Source: Acidobacteriota bacterium
GTDB taxonomy: Bacteria > Acidobacteriota > Vicinamibacteria > Vicinamibacterales > UBA8438
Assembly: GCA_011523485.1 (NCBI GenBank)
Contig: WTGR01000377.1
Span: 1-8,407, forward strand
Length of the DNA: 8,407 nt
Direction of reading: 5' to 3'
Shown: piece after piece, positions 1 to 5,510 of the stretch
Numbering within the stretch: position 1 is the stretch's first letter
Layout of the letters: every line of letters begins with the position of its first letter
Made by a program: the position numbers and the translations under genes
The notes under the pieces: generated by a model
What the model saw: only the letters and a program-made list of their open reading frames with translations
Told to the model about the DNA's origin: nothing
Database searches by the model: none

Positions 1-572
1 ACCAGCACCTCGAACTGCCGCCGCTCGCCGCCGATCACCGTCACCTGCGCGACGCCCGGCGTCGCCAGCACCCGCCGGCGGACCAGCGTCTCCGCCGTCG
101 TGCGCAGCTCCAGCGCGGTATGGGCGGGCGACTGCAGGGCAACGAACATGATCTCGCCCATGATCGACGACAGCGGGGCCATCACCGGCGCGGCGATGTC
201 GTCGGGCAACGTCGCCGCAACCGTGGCCAGTCTCTCGCTCACCGTCTGCCGCGCAAGCCGCACGTCGGCGCTCCAGTCGAAGTCGACCCAGATGACCGCG
301 ATGCCGACGGCGGTCGACGAACGCACCCGCCGCACTCCGGACGCGCCGTTCAGGGCCGCCTCGACGGGAAAGGTGACCAGCGCCTCCATGTCGGTCGGCG
401 CCATCCCGTGCCCCTCGACCAGCACCGTCACGGTCGGGGCGGTGAGGTCGGGCAGCACGTCGACCGGCATCCGCACCGCCACGTAGCCGCCCCAGGCGAG
501 AAACGCCGCGGCGGAGGCGAGCACCGCCAGCCGGTTGCGCAACGACCATCGGATGAGCGCGTCGAGGAACAT
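1..572 (-). CDS. Heavy-metal RND efflux pump (CusA/CzcA type), N-terminal part
   Basis: This is the inner-membrane, proton-driven pump subunit of a tripartite metal-cation exporter, cut by the window edge after 190 codons of a protein that is usually 1,000 residues or more. A short cytoplasmic start is followed by a first membrane helix at about residues 14-33 (RLAVLASAAAFLAWGGYVAV). The family signature VDVLPDLTAPTVTV comes next, then the start of the porter domain with HGMAPTDME, TFPVEAALNGASGVRRVRS and SSIMGEIMF. These strings are typical of the heavy-metal (HME) RND branch rather than the multidrug branch. The ATG start at 572 has GGAG six bases upstream on the minus strand. It lies 61 bases downstream of the methyltransferase stop and is the last visible gene of the operon. 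Metal specificity (Cu/Ag versus Zn/Co/Cd) cannot be judged, because the membrane helices and the Met/acidic residues that decide it are outside the window. Confidence 0.93.
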   Translation of the reverse strand, partial: MFLDALIRWSLRNRLAVLASAAAFLAWGGYVAVRMPVDVLPDLTAPTVTVLVEGHGMAPTDMEALVTFPVEAALNGASGVRRVRSSTAVGIAVIWVDFDWSADVRLARQTVSERLATVAATLPDDIAAPVMAPLSSIMGEIMFVALQSPAHTALELRTTAETLVRRRVLATPGVAQVTVIGGERRQFEVL

Positions 573-633
573 GGGTCTCTCCAATCACTCGTCCGTCGTC
601 GACCCCGCCTCCGTCCCGATGTGCACGACGTCC

Positions 634-1371
634 TCAGCGCGTCGCGGCGAACCCGACGATCGGCGGCTGCGCCAGGAAGTCGTCCCAGAACGGATTGCCG
701 CGCTCGGACGGCTGCAACTGCAGGTCGACCCAACGGAACTCGCCGAATCCGGTCGCGCGAAAGGCGTTCTCGTACGTCTCGCGCGTGAGATGGAAGTTCT
801 CGAGATCGAACCGCCGGCCGTCGGGGTTGGTGATGGTCCACCGAACGACGTCCCCCTCGGACGGCGGTTGCGCGCAGGTCCTCAGCAGGCCGTACTTCTC
901 CAACGAGCCGGTTCCCGGAGGAGGATTCCGCACGTTGTCGTTGAGACCCACGAACCTCCCCCCGGGGCGCAGCGCGTCATGACAGGACTGACAGAACCGC
1001 CCGAGCTCCTCGGCGGTCCGCGAGTAGCCCAGGGAGTAGACCGCCACGATCACGTCCACCGGTTCCGGCGGCCGGAACGCGGCGACTTCCGATTGTCGAT
1101 ACGCGCAGCCGAGCGGATCGCGCTTCTCCAGCTCCTCCGCGCGGCGCACCATCTCCGCGGAAACGTCCACGCCCGTCGCTTCGGAAGCCCCGGCCCGCTT
1201 GAGCAGGCGCGTGTAGTACCCGTCGCCGCAGGCCATGTCCAGAGCCTTCGCACCGGTGACGTCTCCCAGCATCTCCACCAGGGTGTACCTCTCGATGGCG
1301 TCCCGGAACGGGAGCCGCATGGACTCCTGGTAGGCGTCGGCGATGGCTTCGTATTTCTCGATCTGATCCAC
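634..1371 (-). CDS. Class I SAM-dependent methyltransferase
   Basis: This 245-residue cytoplasmic protein has a Rossmann methyltransferase fold. Motif I is ALDMACGDGYYT (residues 43-54), the SAM-ribose acidic residue is the D of GVDVSAEMV (about 69), and later come PVDVIVAVYSLGY and the post-core LRPGGRFVGLNDN. The substrate is unknown. The N-terminus (KYEAIADAYQES, LPFRDAIERYTL) resembles small-molecule methyltransferases annotated only as class I SAM-dependent. Two GTG starts are possible. The one at 1371 has GGGAGG with a 7-base spacer and fits the family start. The one at 1410 (258 residues) has AAGGAG with a 4-base spacer. The gene lies between the adaptor and pump genes of a metal-efflux operon, separated by about 54-93 and 61 bases, unlike the overlapping channel/adaptor pair. 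It has several cysteines, including CQSC, but no recognisable ArsM arrangement, so arsenite methylation is not claimed. Confidence 0.9.
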   Translation of the reverse strand: MDQIEKYEAIADAYQESMRLPFRDAIERYTLVEMLGDVTGAKALDMACGDGYYTRLLKRAGASEATGVDVSAEMVRRAEELEKRDPLGCAYRQSEVAAFRPPEPVDVIVAVYSLGYSRTAEELGRFCQSCHDALRPGGRFVGLNDNVRNPPPGTGSLEKYGLLRTCAQPPSEGDVVRWTITNPDGRRFDLENFHLTRETYENAFRATGFGEFRWVDLQLQPSERGNPFWDDFLAQPPIVGFAATR

Positions 1372-1378
1372 GGCGTTT

Positions 1379-1384
1379 CCTCCC
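1379..1384 (-). promoter_or_regulatory. Ribosome binding site deciding the methyltransferase start
   Basis: On the minus strand GGGAGG lies seven bases before a GTG at 1371, an ideal spacing. A competing AAGGAG (1415-1420) sits only four bases before a GTG at 1410. Both are in frame. The inner one is preferred because it gives the N-terminus expected for this methyltransferase family. Confidence 0.55.
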
Positions 1385-1464
1385 GGCTTCCGCCTGAATA
1401 CTGCCTGCACGAAGCTCCTTGCACTTGTCTTCGCGTATGCAGAGTATTCCAGGCGGCCCAGGCT

Positions 1465-3015
1465 TCAGTGCGTATGCCCGTGCGCCGGACCCTGCGGCGA
1501 GAACGCCGCCAGGCGAATGAGCGGGGCCCCCTGCACGACCACGCGCTCGCCCGGCGCGACGTTGCCGGCGATCTGCACTTGCCCCGCCTCCCGGTTGCCC
1601 AGCCGTACCGGACGGCGTTCGAAGCTCTCGCCCCCAACCTGCACGAAGACCACCGGTTGCCCGGCGTCGTCGACGACGGCGCTCTCCGGTACGGTCACCG
1701 CGTCGGTTGCGGCGGACGCGAAAATGCGCAGCGACACGGCCTGCCCCACGGCCAGCCGCCGGTCGGGATCGCGCAGCTCGTAGATGATCGGTACGGTTCG
1801 CGCCTCGGGCTCCAGGACGCGTCCGACCGAGACCAGCCGGTCGAGCGCGATGGGAGCGCCGAAGCCCGGCACCTCCAGCTCGGCCCCCGCCAGCTCGTCG
1901 ATTCGCGCCAGGGCCGCCTCGGGCAGGGCGCCTTCCACGTGCACCCGATCGAGCGCGATCAGCCGGAACAGCCGCGCCCCCGCGTCGACGCTGGCTCCGG
2001 GTGTAGCGTCCGACGCGGCCACGACGCCGCTGATTGGCGCGCGGAGTACGAAACGGGTGTCGCGTCCACCCTCCCCCTCGCCGGTCCGCGTCAGGTCGAG
2101 CTGAGCCAGGTGCGCCTCGGCCGCGGCCAGCCGCGCTTCGGCCGTCTGCTCGGCCACCCGCGCCTCCAGCCGCCGCCGCTCGGGCAGGGCCCCCGCAACC
2201 ACCAGCCTGTCCGCCCGGGAGCGCTCCGCCCGCTCCAGCTCCAGCGCGTTGCGCGCCTCGGCCACCGCCAGCTCCAGTGCCGGGCGATCCTCCCCGTGCC
2301 CGCTGTGGGGAATGATCTCCGCCAGCGACTCGCCGCGGGTAACGTGGGATCCGACCGGATGCGCCGGCAGGTCGTTCGCCAGCCGGCCCGCGACCGGTGT
2401 CGTCACGTCGGCGCGGCCGCCGGTGCGCGGCTCGATCTCGGCGGCAATCACCAGGCTCTCTGCGATCTGCCGCGTCCCGGCCTCCGCCGTCGCGAAATCG
2501 AGTGTCCACTGCTGTTCCTTCAGGAACGCAATCGAGCTGTCGTCCTCCTCCTCGACCGCGGAGAGGGCGGCGGCGGCGGCGGGCGTGAGCACCGTGACCT
2601 CGCCCAGATCGTGGCGGTCCGCCAGCCCCGGCGCATCGAGGACCACCGAAAGTCGGTAGCGCCCGGCGCGCGACGGCGCGACGTCGATCCCGAAGATGCC
2701 CGGGCGTCCCGGGGCGTCCACCGTGAAGGCCTCCTCCCGCCCCCCGGCCAGGCGGACCTCGGCACGGCCCGCCCGCAAGGGCTCGAACGTCGAGAGATCG
2801 GTGAAGTGGATGGCGAAGCGGCTCGTCTCGCCCTCGACCAGCGGGGGATATTCCATGAACAGCTCGCTGCGTCCGGTCCAGCGCGTCTCGACCACCGGAG
2901 GAATCTCCTCCGCGTCGACCACCTCGATGGCGCCGGCTCCGCCGCCGCACGCAAGTGCGAGACAGGCCGTCAACGCCCCGCCGCCGCCGATCAACGTTCG
3001 GCTCATGATGCTCAT
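1465..3015 (-). CDS. CusB-type RND periplasmic adaptor, probable lipoprotein with His tail
   Basis: This 516-residue membrane-fusion protein would link the RND pump to the outer-membrane channel. The N-terminus carries an export signal with lipobox-like LTAC (Cys18) and a second candidate, Cys23. Residues about 43-145 form an extra beta-rich domain (SELFMEYPPLVEGETSRFA, FTDLSTFEPL, VDAPGRPGIFGI) typical of long metal-efflux adaptors. An acidic stretch EEEDD and the family motif FLKEQQWTLDFATA (about 164-177) follow. Barrel-sandwich halves are at about 200-235 and 320-350 (LRAPISGVV), around a helical hairpin at 245-308. A beta-barrel and a membrane-proximal domain (VTVPESAVVDD) complete it. 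The protein ends AHGHTH, a probable metal-binding tail; HSGHGED at 237-243 adds more histidines. The ATG at 3015 overlaps the channel stop as ATGA and has AGGGGAGG seven bases upstream, so the two genes are probably translationally coupled. Specificity for Cu/Ag or another metal is not proven. Confidence 0.95.
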   Translation of the reverse strand: MSIMSRTLIGGGGALTACLALACGGGAGAIEVVDAEEIPPVVETRWTGRSELFMEYPPLVEGETSRFAIHFTDLSTFEPLRAGRAEVRLAGGREEAFTVDAPGRPGIFGIDVAPSRAGRYRLSVVLDAPGLADRHDLGEVTVLTPAAAAALSAVEEEDDSSIAFLKEQQWTLDFATAEAGTRQIAESLVIAAEIEPRTGGRADVTTPVAGRLANDLPAHPVGSHVTRGESLAEIIPHSGHGEDRPALELAVAEARNALELERAERSRADRLVVAGALPERRRLEARVAEQTAEARLAAAEAHLAQLDLTRTGEGEGGRDTRFVLRAPISGVVAASDATPGASVDAGARLFRLIALDRVHVEGALPEAALARIDELAGAELEVPGFGAPIALDRLVSVGRVLEPEARTVPIIYELRDPDRRLAVGQAVSLRIFASAATDAVTVPESAVVDDAGQPVVFVQVGGESFERRPVRLGNREAGQVQIAGNVAPGERVVVQGAPLIRLAAFSPQGPAHGHTH

Positions 3016-4283
3016 GGCGCCGCCTCCCCTCCTGTCGCCAGATCGAGATCGATGGCGGCCCGGCGCGCGGCGGCGGACAGCTCCAGCAGCCGGAGCCCCG
3101 CGCCGACCACCACCCGACGCGCGTCGAGCAGCTCGAGAATCCCGTACTCGCCTTCCTCGTAGGCCGCCGTGGCGATCGCGGCCAACTCCGCCGCGGGCTC
3201 GACCGACGCGACGCGGTAGCGGTCGGCCAGCGCGCGGTACCGCGAGGCGGCAACGTGCGCCGCGCGCACCTCGCTCCGAATCCGGGCGCGCAGCGCCCGC
3301 CGCTCGGCATCCGTTCTCGCCCGCGCCGCCTCGGCCCGCGCCACCTGCGCCTGCCCGCGATTGAAGAACGGGACCCCGACGGTCGCCGCCACCACGTAGC
3401 CCGATTCGCGGCCCCGCGCCGGGCCGCTCCGCTTCAGCCCGGCGGTGACGGCCGCCGACGGCAGCCGCAACCGCTCGGCGGCGCGGCGTTCGGTCGCCCA
3501 ACGCGTCTCCCGCGAGGCCAGCGCCCGGTAGTCAGCCCGTTGCGCCAGCGCCGACGCCACCAGCGCGGCCGGGTCCGGAACGGGCGACGAATCCAGCAAC
3601 CCGCCCACCGCGGAGAGCCCGCCCGGATCGGTCCCCGGCTCCAGATACCCCGCCAATCGCGCCTGCGCGGTCAGGCGCCCGATGACGGCCGCTTCGAGGT
3701 CCGTCTCGACGTCGGCCACCTCCCGCTCGGTGCGGAGCCGGTCGAAGCGGGAGCCCTCGCCCTCCCGCTCGCGTGCGCGCAGCACCTCCACCAGGCGGGC
3801 GAGCTCCCGCAGTCCGCCCTCCAGCACCGCCACCCGTTCCTGGGCCAGCAGGAGGTCCGTGAAGGCCAGGCGCAACCGCGACTCGAACGCCAGCCGGGAG
3901 GCGTCGGCGCGCGCCTCGGCGCCCGCCCCGGCATGCCCGGCCGCCTCGCGGAGCAATCCGACGCGGCCCCGCACCGGCAACTCGTGGGAGAACAGGAGGA
4001 AATCGTCGCTGGCGAGACCGACGTCCTCACGCGTGTAGCCGACCGTCGGATTGGCGAGCAGGCCCCGCTCCCGCGCCTCGGCCTCCGCTTCGCGCGCGGC
4101 AAGGCGCAGGGCCAGCAGGTAAGGATGCCCGGCGCGCATCCGGTCGAGCGCCTGCTCCTCGGTCAGCGGCTGGCCGGACACCGCGGGAGCCGTCAGCCCC
4201 AGGATCCCCGCCAGAAGCAGCGATCGCGAGACGCATCGCCGGCCGAATGCAGCGGGGGTCGTGCCCCGGACTCCTGAACGCAT
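3012..4283 (-). CDS. TolC/CusC-family outer-membrane efflux channel
   Basis: This 423-residue outer-membrane factor would provide the exit duct of the tripartite metal efflux complex. A signal peptide covers residues 1 to about 37 (basic RR, then SLLLAGILGLTAPAVS, cleavage near VSG/QP). The mature protein starts LTEEQALDRM and has the alternating long-helix and strand pattern of two OEP repeats, roughly residues 40-230 and 231-420. Recognisable family strings are ANPTVGYTRED, SHELPVRGRVGLLREAA, GVPFFNRGQAQVARAEA and, near the end, YEEGEYGILELLDARR. Unlike E. coli CusC, no lipobox is seen, so it is probably not lipidated. The ATG at 4283 is chosen because AGGAGAGGG lies 6-10 bases upstream and it gives a clean signal peptide; the frame stays open 30 codons further upstream without such support. 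Its stop overlaps the adaptor start by four bases. It follows the His-rich gene after about 106 bases. Confidence 0.94.
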   Translation of the reverse strand: MRSGVRGTTPAAFGRRCVSRSLLLAGILGLTAPAVSGQPLTEEQALDRMRAGHPYLLALRLAAREAEAEARERGLLANPTVGYTREDVGLASDDFLLFSHELPVRGRVGLLREAAGHAGAGAEARADASRLAFESRLRLAFTDLLLAQERVAVLEGGLRELARLVEVLRAREREGEGSRFDRLRTEREVADVETDLEAAVIGRLTAQARLAGYLEPGTDPGGLSAVGGLLDSSPVPDPAALVASALAQRADYRALASRETRWATERRAAERLRLPSAAVTAGLKRSGPARGRESGYVVAATVGVPFFNRGQAQVARAEAARARTDAERRALRARIRSEVRAAHVAASRYRALADRYRVASVEPAAELAAIATAAYEEGEYGILELLDARRVVVGAGLRLLELSAAARRAAIDLDLATGGEAAP

Positions 4284-4302
4284 GCGTTGCCCTCTCCTGA
4301 AT

Positions 4303-4325
4303 CCGTCCGGAAGAGCGGCGGACGG
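4303..4325. repeat. 7-bp inverted repeat just upstream of the channel gene
   Basis: CCGTCCG and CGGACGG flank a nine-base spacer, forming a GC-rich hairpin in the leader of the TolC-family gene, a few bases before its ribosome binding site. No T-run follows on the minus strand, so it is not a classical intrinsic terminator. It might act in mRNA processing or stability between the His-rich gene and the channel gene, or it could be chance in GC-rich DNA. Confidence 0.4.
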
Positions 4326-4345
4326 CCTTCTTCGGTCGCAGGAAC

Positions 4346-4383
4346 GTCCACGCGCGGGCAGCCGTGACCGCACCGCGGTGGAC
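4346..4383. repeat. Imperfect inverted repeat after the His-rich gene
   Basis: GTCCAC at 4346-4351 pairs with GTGGAC at 4378-4383, and the stem can be extended inward by a few G-C pairs with one bulge. The right arm overlaps a perfect 10-bp palindrome, CACCGCGGTG (4371-4380). It begins about seven bases after the stop of the His-rich gene on the minus strand. No T-run is present, so Rho-independent termination is not supported. It could form an mRNA 3'-end or processing stem. Confidence 0.3.
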
Positions 4384-4389
4384 GGAGCG

Positions 4390-4821
4390 TCAGAAGCGGA
4401 CGGGAGGAGCGCGTGCGGCGAGGAGTATCAGGGGCGGGGGGTCCGGACCGGCGTCCGCCGCGACCCGGGCACGCATGCCCCCGGGGCCGGCAGGTACGGC
4501 TGACTCGGGCGCATCGACCAGCGCACAGGCCGCGTTCAGCCCCGCCGCTGCGGTCTCGACGGCCGCCGCCGACAGCGCGACCGCGGCGTGCCGGTGCGAC
4601 GCGGAGTCGGTCGCGAACGCGCCGCCGGTGCGAGGAGCAGGGCTACCCCCGAGGTGCCAGTGCGCACCCTCGGCGTGATGGTGCGCGCAGTGTTCGTCGG
4701 CCTCCTCTGCGTGCGACCCGCCGTGGTCCGCGCCGTGCGCGTGTACGTGCAGGAACGGTGCGGTCGCACCAGACGACACCAGCGCCACGACGAGCAGCAG
4801 GCGGGCGATGCGGTGAAGCAT
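4390..4821 (-). CDS. Small histidine-rich exported protein (putative periplasmic metal binder)
   Basis: This 143-residue protein has a signal-like N-terminus (HRIARLLLVVALVSSGATA) followed by a dense histidine segment. Residues 25-56 contain eleven histidines and one cysteine (FLHVHAHGADH, HCAHHHAEGAHWH). The rest is Ala-rich, with a Pro-rich end (PDPPPLILLAARAPPVRF). Short His-rich exported proteins like this often precede RND metal-efflux genes and are usually annotated as hypothetical, sometimes as DUF2946-like. No firm family assignment is made. A role in binding or buffering a metal such as copper, zinc or nickel in the periplasm is inferred from composition and position. The start could be ATG at 4821 or the adjoining GTG at 4824; AAGGAT lies just upstream. 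It is the first gene of the leftward operon, and its -35 element mirrors that of the divergent gene at 5007. Confidence 0.75.
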   Translation of the reverse strand: MLHRIARLLLVVALVSSGATAPFLHVHAHGADHGGSHAEEADEHCAHHHAEGAHWHLGGSPAPRTGGAFATDSASHRHAAVALSAAAVETAAAGLNAACALVDAPESAVPAGPGGMRARVAADAGPDPPPLILLAARAPPVRF

Positions 4822-4829
4822 CACTTTCT

Positions 4830-4858
4830 ATCCTTACGGCCGCTTCGGGCGCTGTCAA
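4830..4858 (-). promoter_or_regulatory. Candidate leftward promoter of the efflux operon
   Basis: On the minus strand a perfect TTGACA (4858-4853) is followed after 17 bases by AAGGAT (4835-4830), which matches only three positions of a -10 consensus and also looks like a Shine-Dalgarno sequence. Transcription would begin within a few bases of the start codon, so the mRNA would be nearly leaderless if this is real. The -35 element is convincing by sequence; the -10 is not. Confidence 0.3.
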
Positions 4859-4960
4859 CCCTGGAATGAGGCCGGGAGCGGTGATCGCACCGCAAGGCGC
4901 GTTGCCGCGTATCACGGCGCGTTGCCGCGCGGGCCCCGCCATCGATCCGGAGTTGACAGC
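4851..4960. repeat. 9-bp inverted repeat carrying both -35 elements
   Basis: GCTGTCAAC at 4851-4859 and GTTGACAGC at 4952-4960 are exact reverse complements about 100 bases apart in the divergent intergenic region. Each contains TTGACA on the strand leading into the nearest gene. This suggests matched divergent promoters or two half-sites of a shared regulator. Confidence 0.5.
4896..4929. repeat. Tandem 14-bp direct repeat, 20-bp period (possible operator)
   Basis: GGCGCGTTGCCGCG occurs exactly twice, at 4896-4909 and 4916-4929, separated by TATCAC. The 20-bp period places both copies on about the same face of the helix, as expected for a tandem protein-binding site. The pair lies between the two divergent -35 elements, ending 23 bases before the rightward one. 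No regulator gene is visible in the window to assign it to. Confidence 0.5.
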
Positions 4961-4981
4961 CGGCGCGCGCCCCCGTAGCGT
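4953..4981 (+). promoter_or_regulatory. Candidate sigma70-like promoter for the gene at 5007
   Basis: A perfect -35 TTGACA (4953-4958) and a weaker -10 TAGCGT (4976-4981) are separated by the optimal 17 bases. The predicted transcription start is near 4988, leaving a leader of about 20 bases that contains the ribosome binding site GAGGG (4997-5001), five bases before the ATG. Confidence 0.45.
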
Positions 4982-5006
4982 GAGAGGCGCCCCCGTGAGG
5001 GAAACC

Positions 5007-5408
5007 ATGCGAATCCCGCCGACGGCCTGCGTTGCGATGGTCGCCGTGCTGCTCGCCGCGCCGGCGGTCGCGGAGCAGCAGCCCGCATCCATCGACGAGC
5101 TGACAATCGACACCCGCATTCCTGCGGTCTCTCTCGATCGCATCAAGCGTCGCATGGCGGCCCTCCCCGCCGGCGATGAGCGACTGCTGCTGCGGCTGAC
5201 CGCGCGCGTCGACGTCTACGCCCGCGCCCAGACCGTCGAGGTTCTTCAGGGGTTCAACGTGGAGAGCTGGACGTCGCTCCTCGGCGGGCGCACGGGGGGA
5301 GCGATCGCGTACGGCTCGCCTACCCACAACGAGACGGTCAACGCCATGACGCCGGAGTTCTGGCGAAAGCGGGCCTCGAGCCTCGCCGGGATCGGCGTCG
5401 GCTGGTAG
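5007..5408 (+). CDS. Secreted protein of unknown function, 133 aa
   Basis: I do not recognise this protein. It has a clear Sec signal peptide (MRIPPTACVAMVAVLLAAPA, then VA/EQ, cleavage after about residue 22). The mature part is about 111 residues and has no cysteines. It contains an amphipathic, helix-like stretch (about 43-72, SLDRIKRRMAALPAGDERL) and a more conserved-looking C-terminal half with QGFNVESWTSLLGG, YGSPTHNETVNAMTPEFWRK and a Gly/Trp end (GIGVGW). The ATG at 5007 is supported by GAGGG five bases upstream and by a well-spaced promoter, which argues for a real gene. It is divergent from the metal-efflux operon and lies 102 bases upstream of the large exported protein, so co-transcription with that gene is possible. 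A periplasmic or outer-membrane location is inferred from the signal peptide. No function is proposed. Confidence 0.8.
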   Translation: MRIPPTACVAMVAVLLAAPAVAEQQPASIDELTIDTRIPAVSLDRIKRRMAALPAGDERLLLRLTARVDVYARAQTVEVLQGFNVESWTSLLGGRTGGAIAYGSPTHNETVNAMTPEFWRKRASSLAGIGVGW

Positions 5409-5445
5409 CCCCCCCAACACGGATAGCTGAACTGCCGATAGACTA

Positions 5446-5493
5446 GGAGCTTGCGCGGCAGAACGCAGCGCAGCGCAGCTCCAGAAGCGCAAG
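5446..5493. repeat. Overlapping inverted repeats in the leader of the DUF5916-type gene
   Basis: GGAGC (5446-5450) can pair with GCTCC (5478-5482), and CTTGCGC (5450-5456) can pair with GCGCAAG (5487-5493). The left arms share base 5450 and the pairings cross, so they would be mutually exclusive or form a pseudoknot. The structure ends nine bases before the GAGG ribosome binding site. Between the arms is a short GCAGC-type tandem run. It may be a translational control element or may be chance. Confidence 0.25.
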
Positions 5494-5501
5494 GTCACGG
5501 T

Positions 5502-5505
5502 GAGG
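5502..5505 (+). promoter_or_regulatory. Ribosome binding site deciding the start of the large exported protein
   Basis: GAGG lies five bases before the ATG at 5511. The in-frame ATGs at 5562 and 5607 lack a comparable site, although the one at 5607 would give a more normal signal peptide length. Confidence 0.5.
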
Positions 5506-5510
5506 ATGGA

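Noticed and set aside
634..1371. Methyltransferase as arsenite methyltransferase (ArsM)
   Set aside because: Cysteines are present, including CQSC, but the spacing and surrounding motifs of ArsM are not seen; metal-efflux context alone is not enough.
535..3162. A plus-strand open frame of about 875 codons opposite the methyltransferase and adaptor
   Set aside because: Its translation is Arg/Pro/His-rich without domain patterns and runs across several real genes on the other strand; explained by GC bias.
977..3310. A long minus-strand frame (about 777 codons) overlapping adaptor and methyltransferase
   Set aside because: Low-complexity Arg/Gly peptide in a shifted frame relative to the two genes with clear family motifs.
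4303..4325. Rho-independent terminator before the channel gene
   Set aside because: The hairpin is GC-rich but no T-run follows on the minus strand, and the channel ribosome binding site lies directly after it.
3012..4373. Upstream extension of the channel protein to 453 residues
   Set aside because: The added 30 residues are Arg-rich, run through the hairpin region and have no good ribosome binding site, while ATG 4283 has one and gives a proper signal peptide.
5416..5444. A separate promoter for the DUF5916-type gene, with TAGACT as -10
   Set aside because: TAGACT (5439-5444) is a fair -10 match, but no acceptable -35 is found at 16-18 bases upstream.
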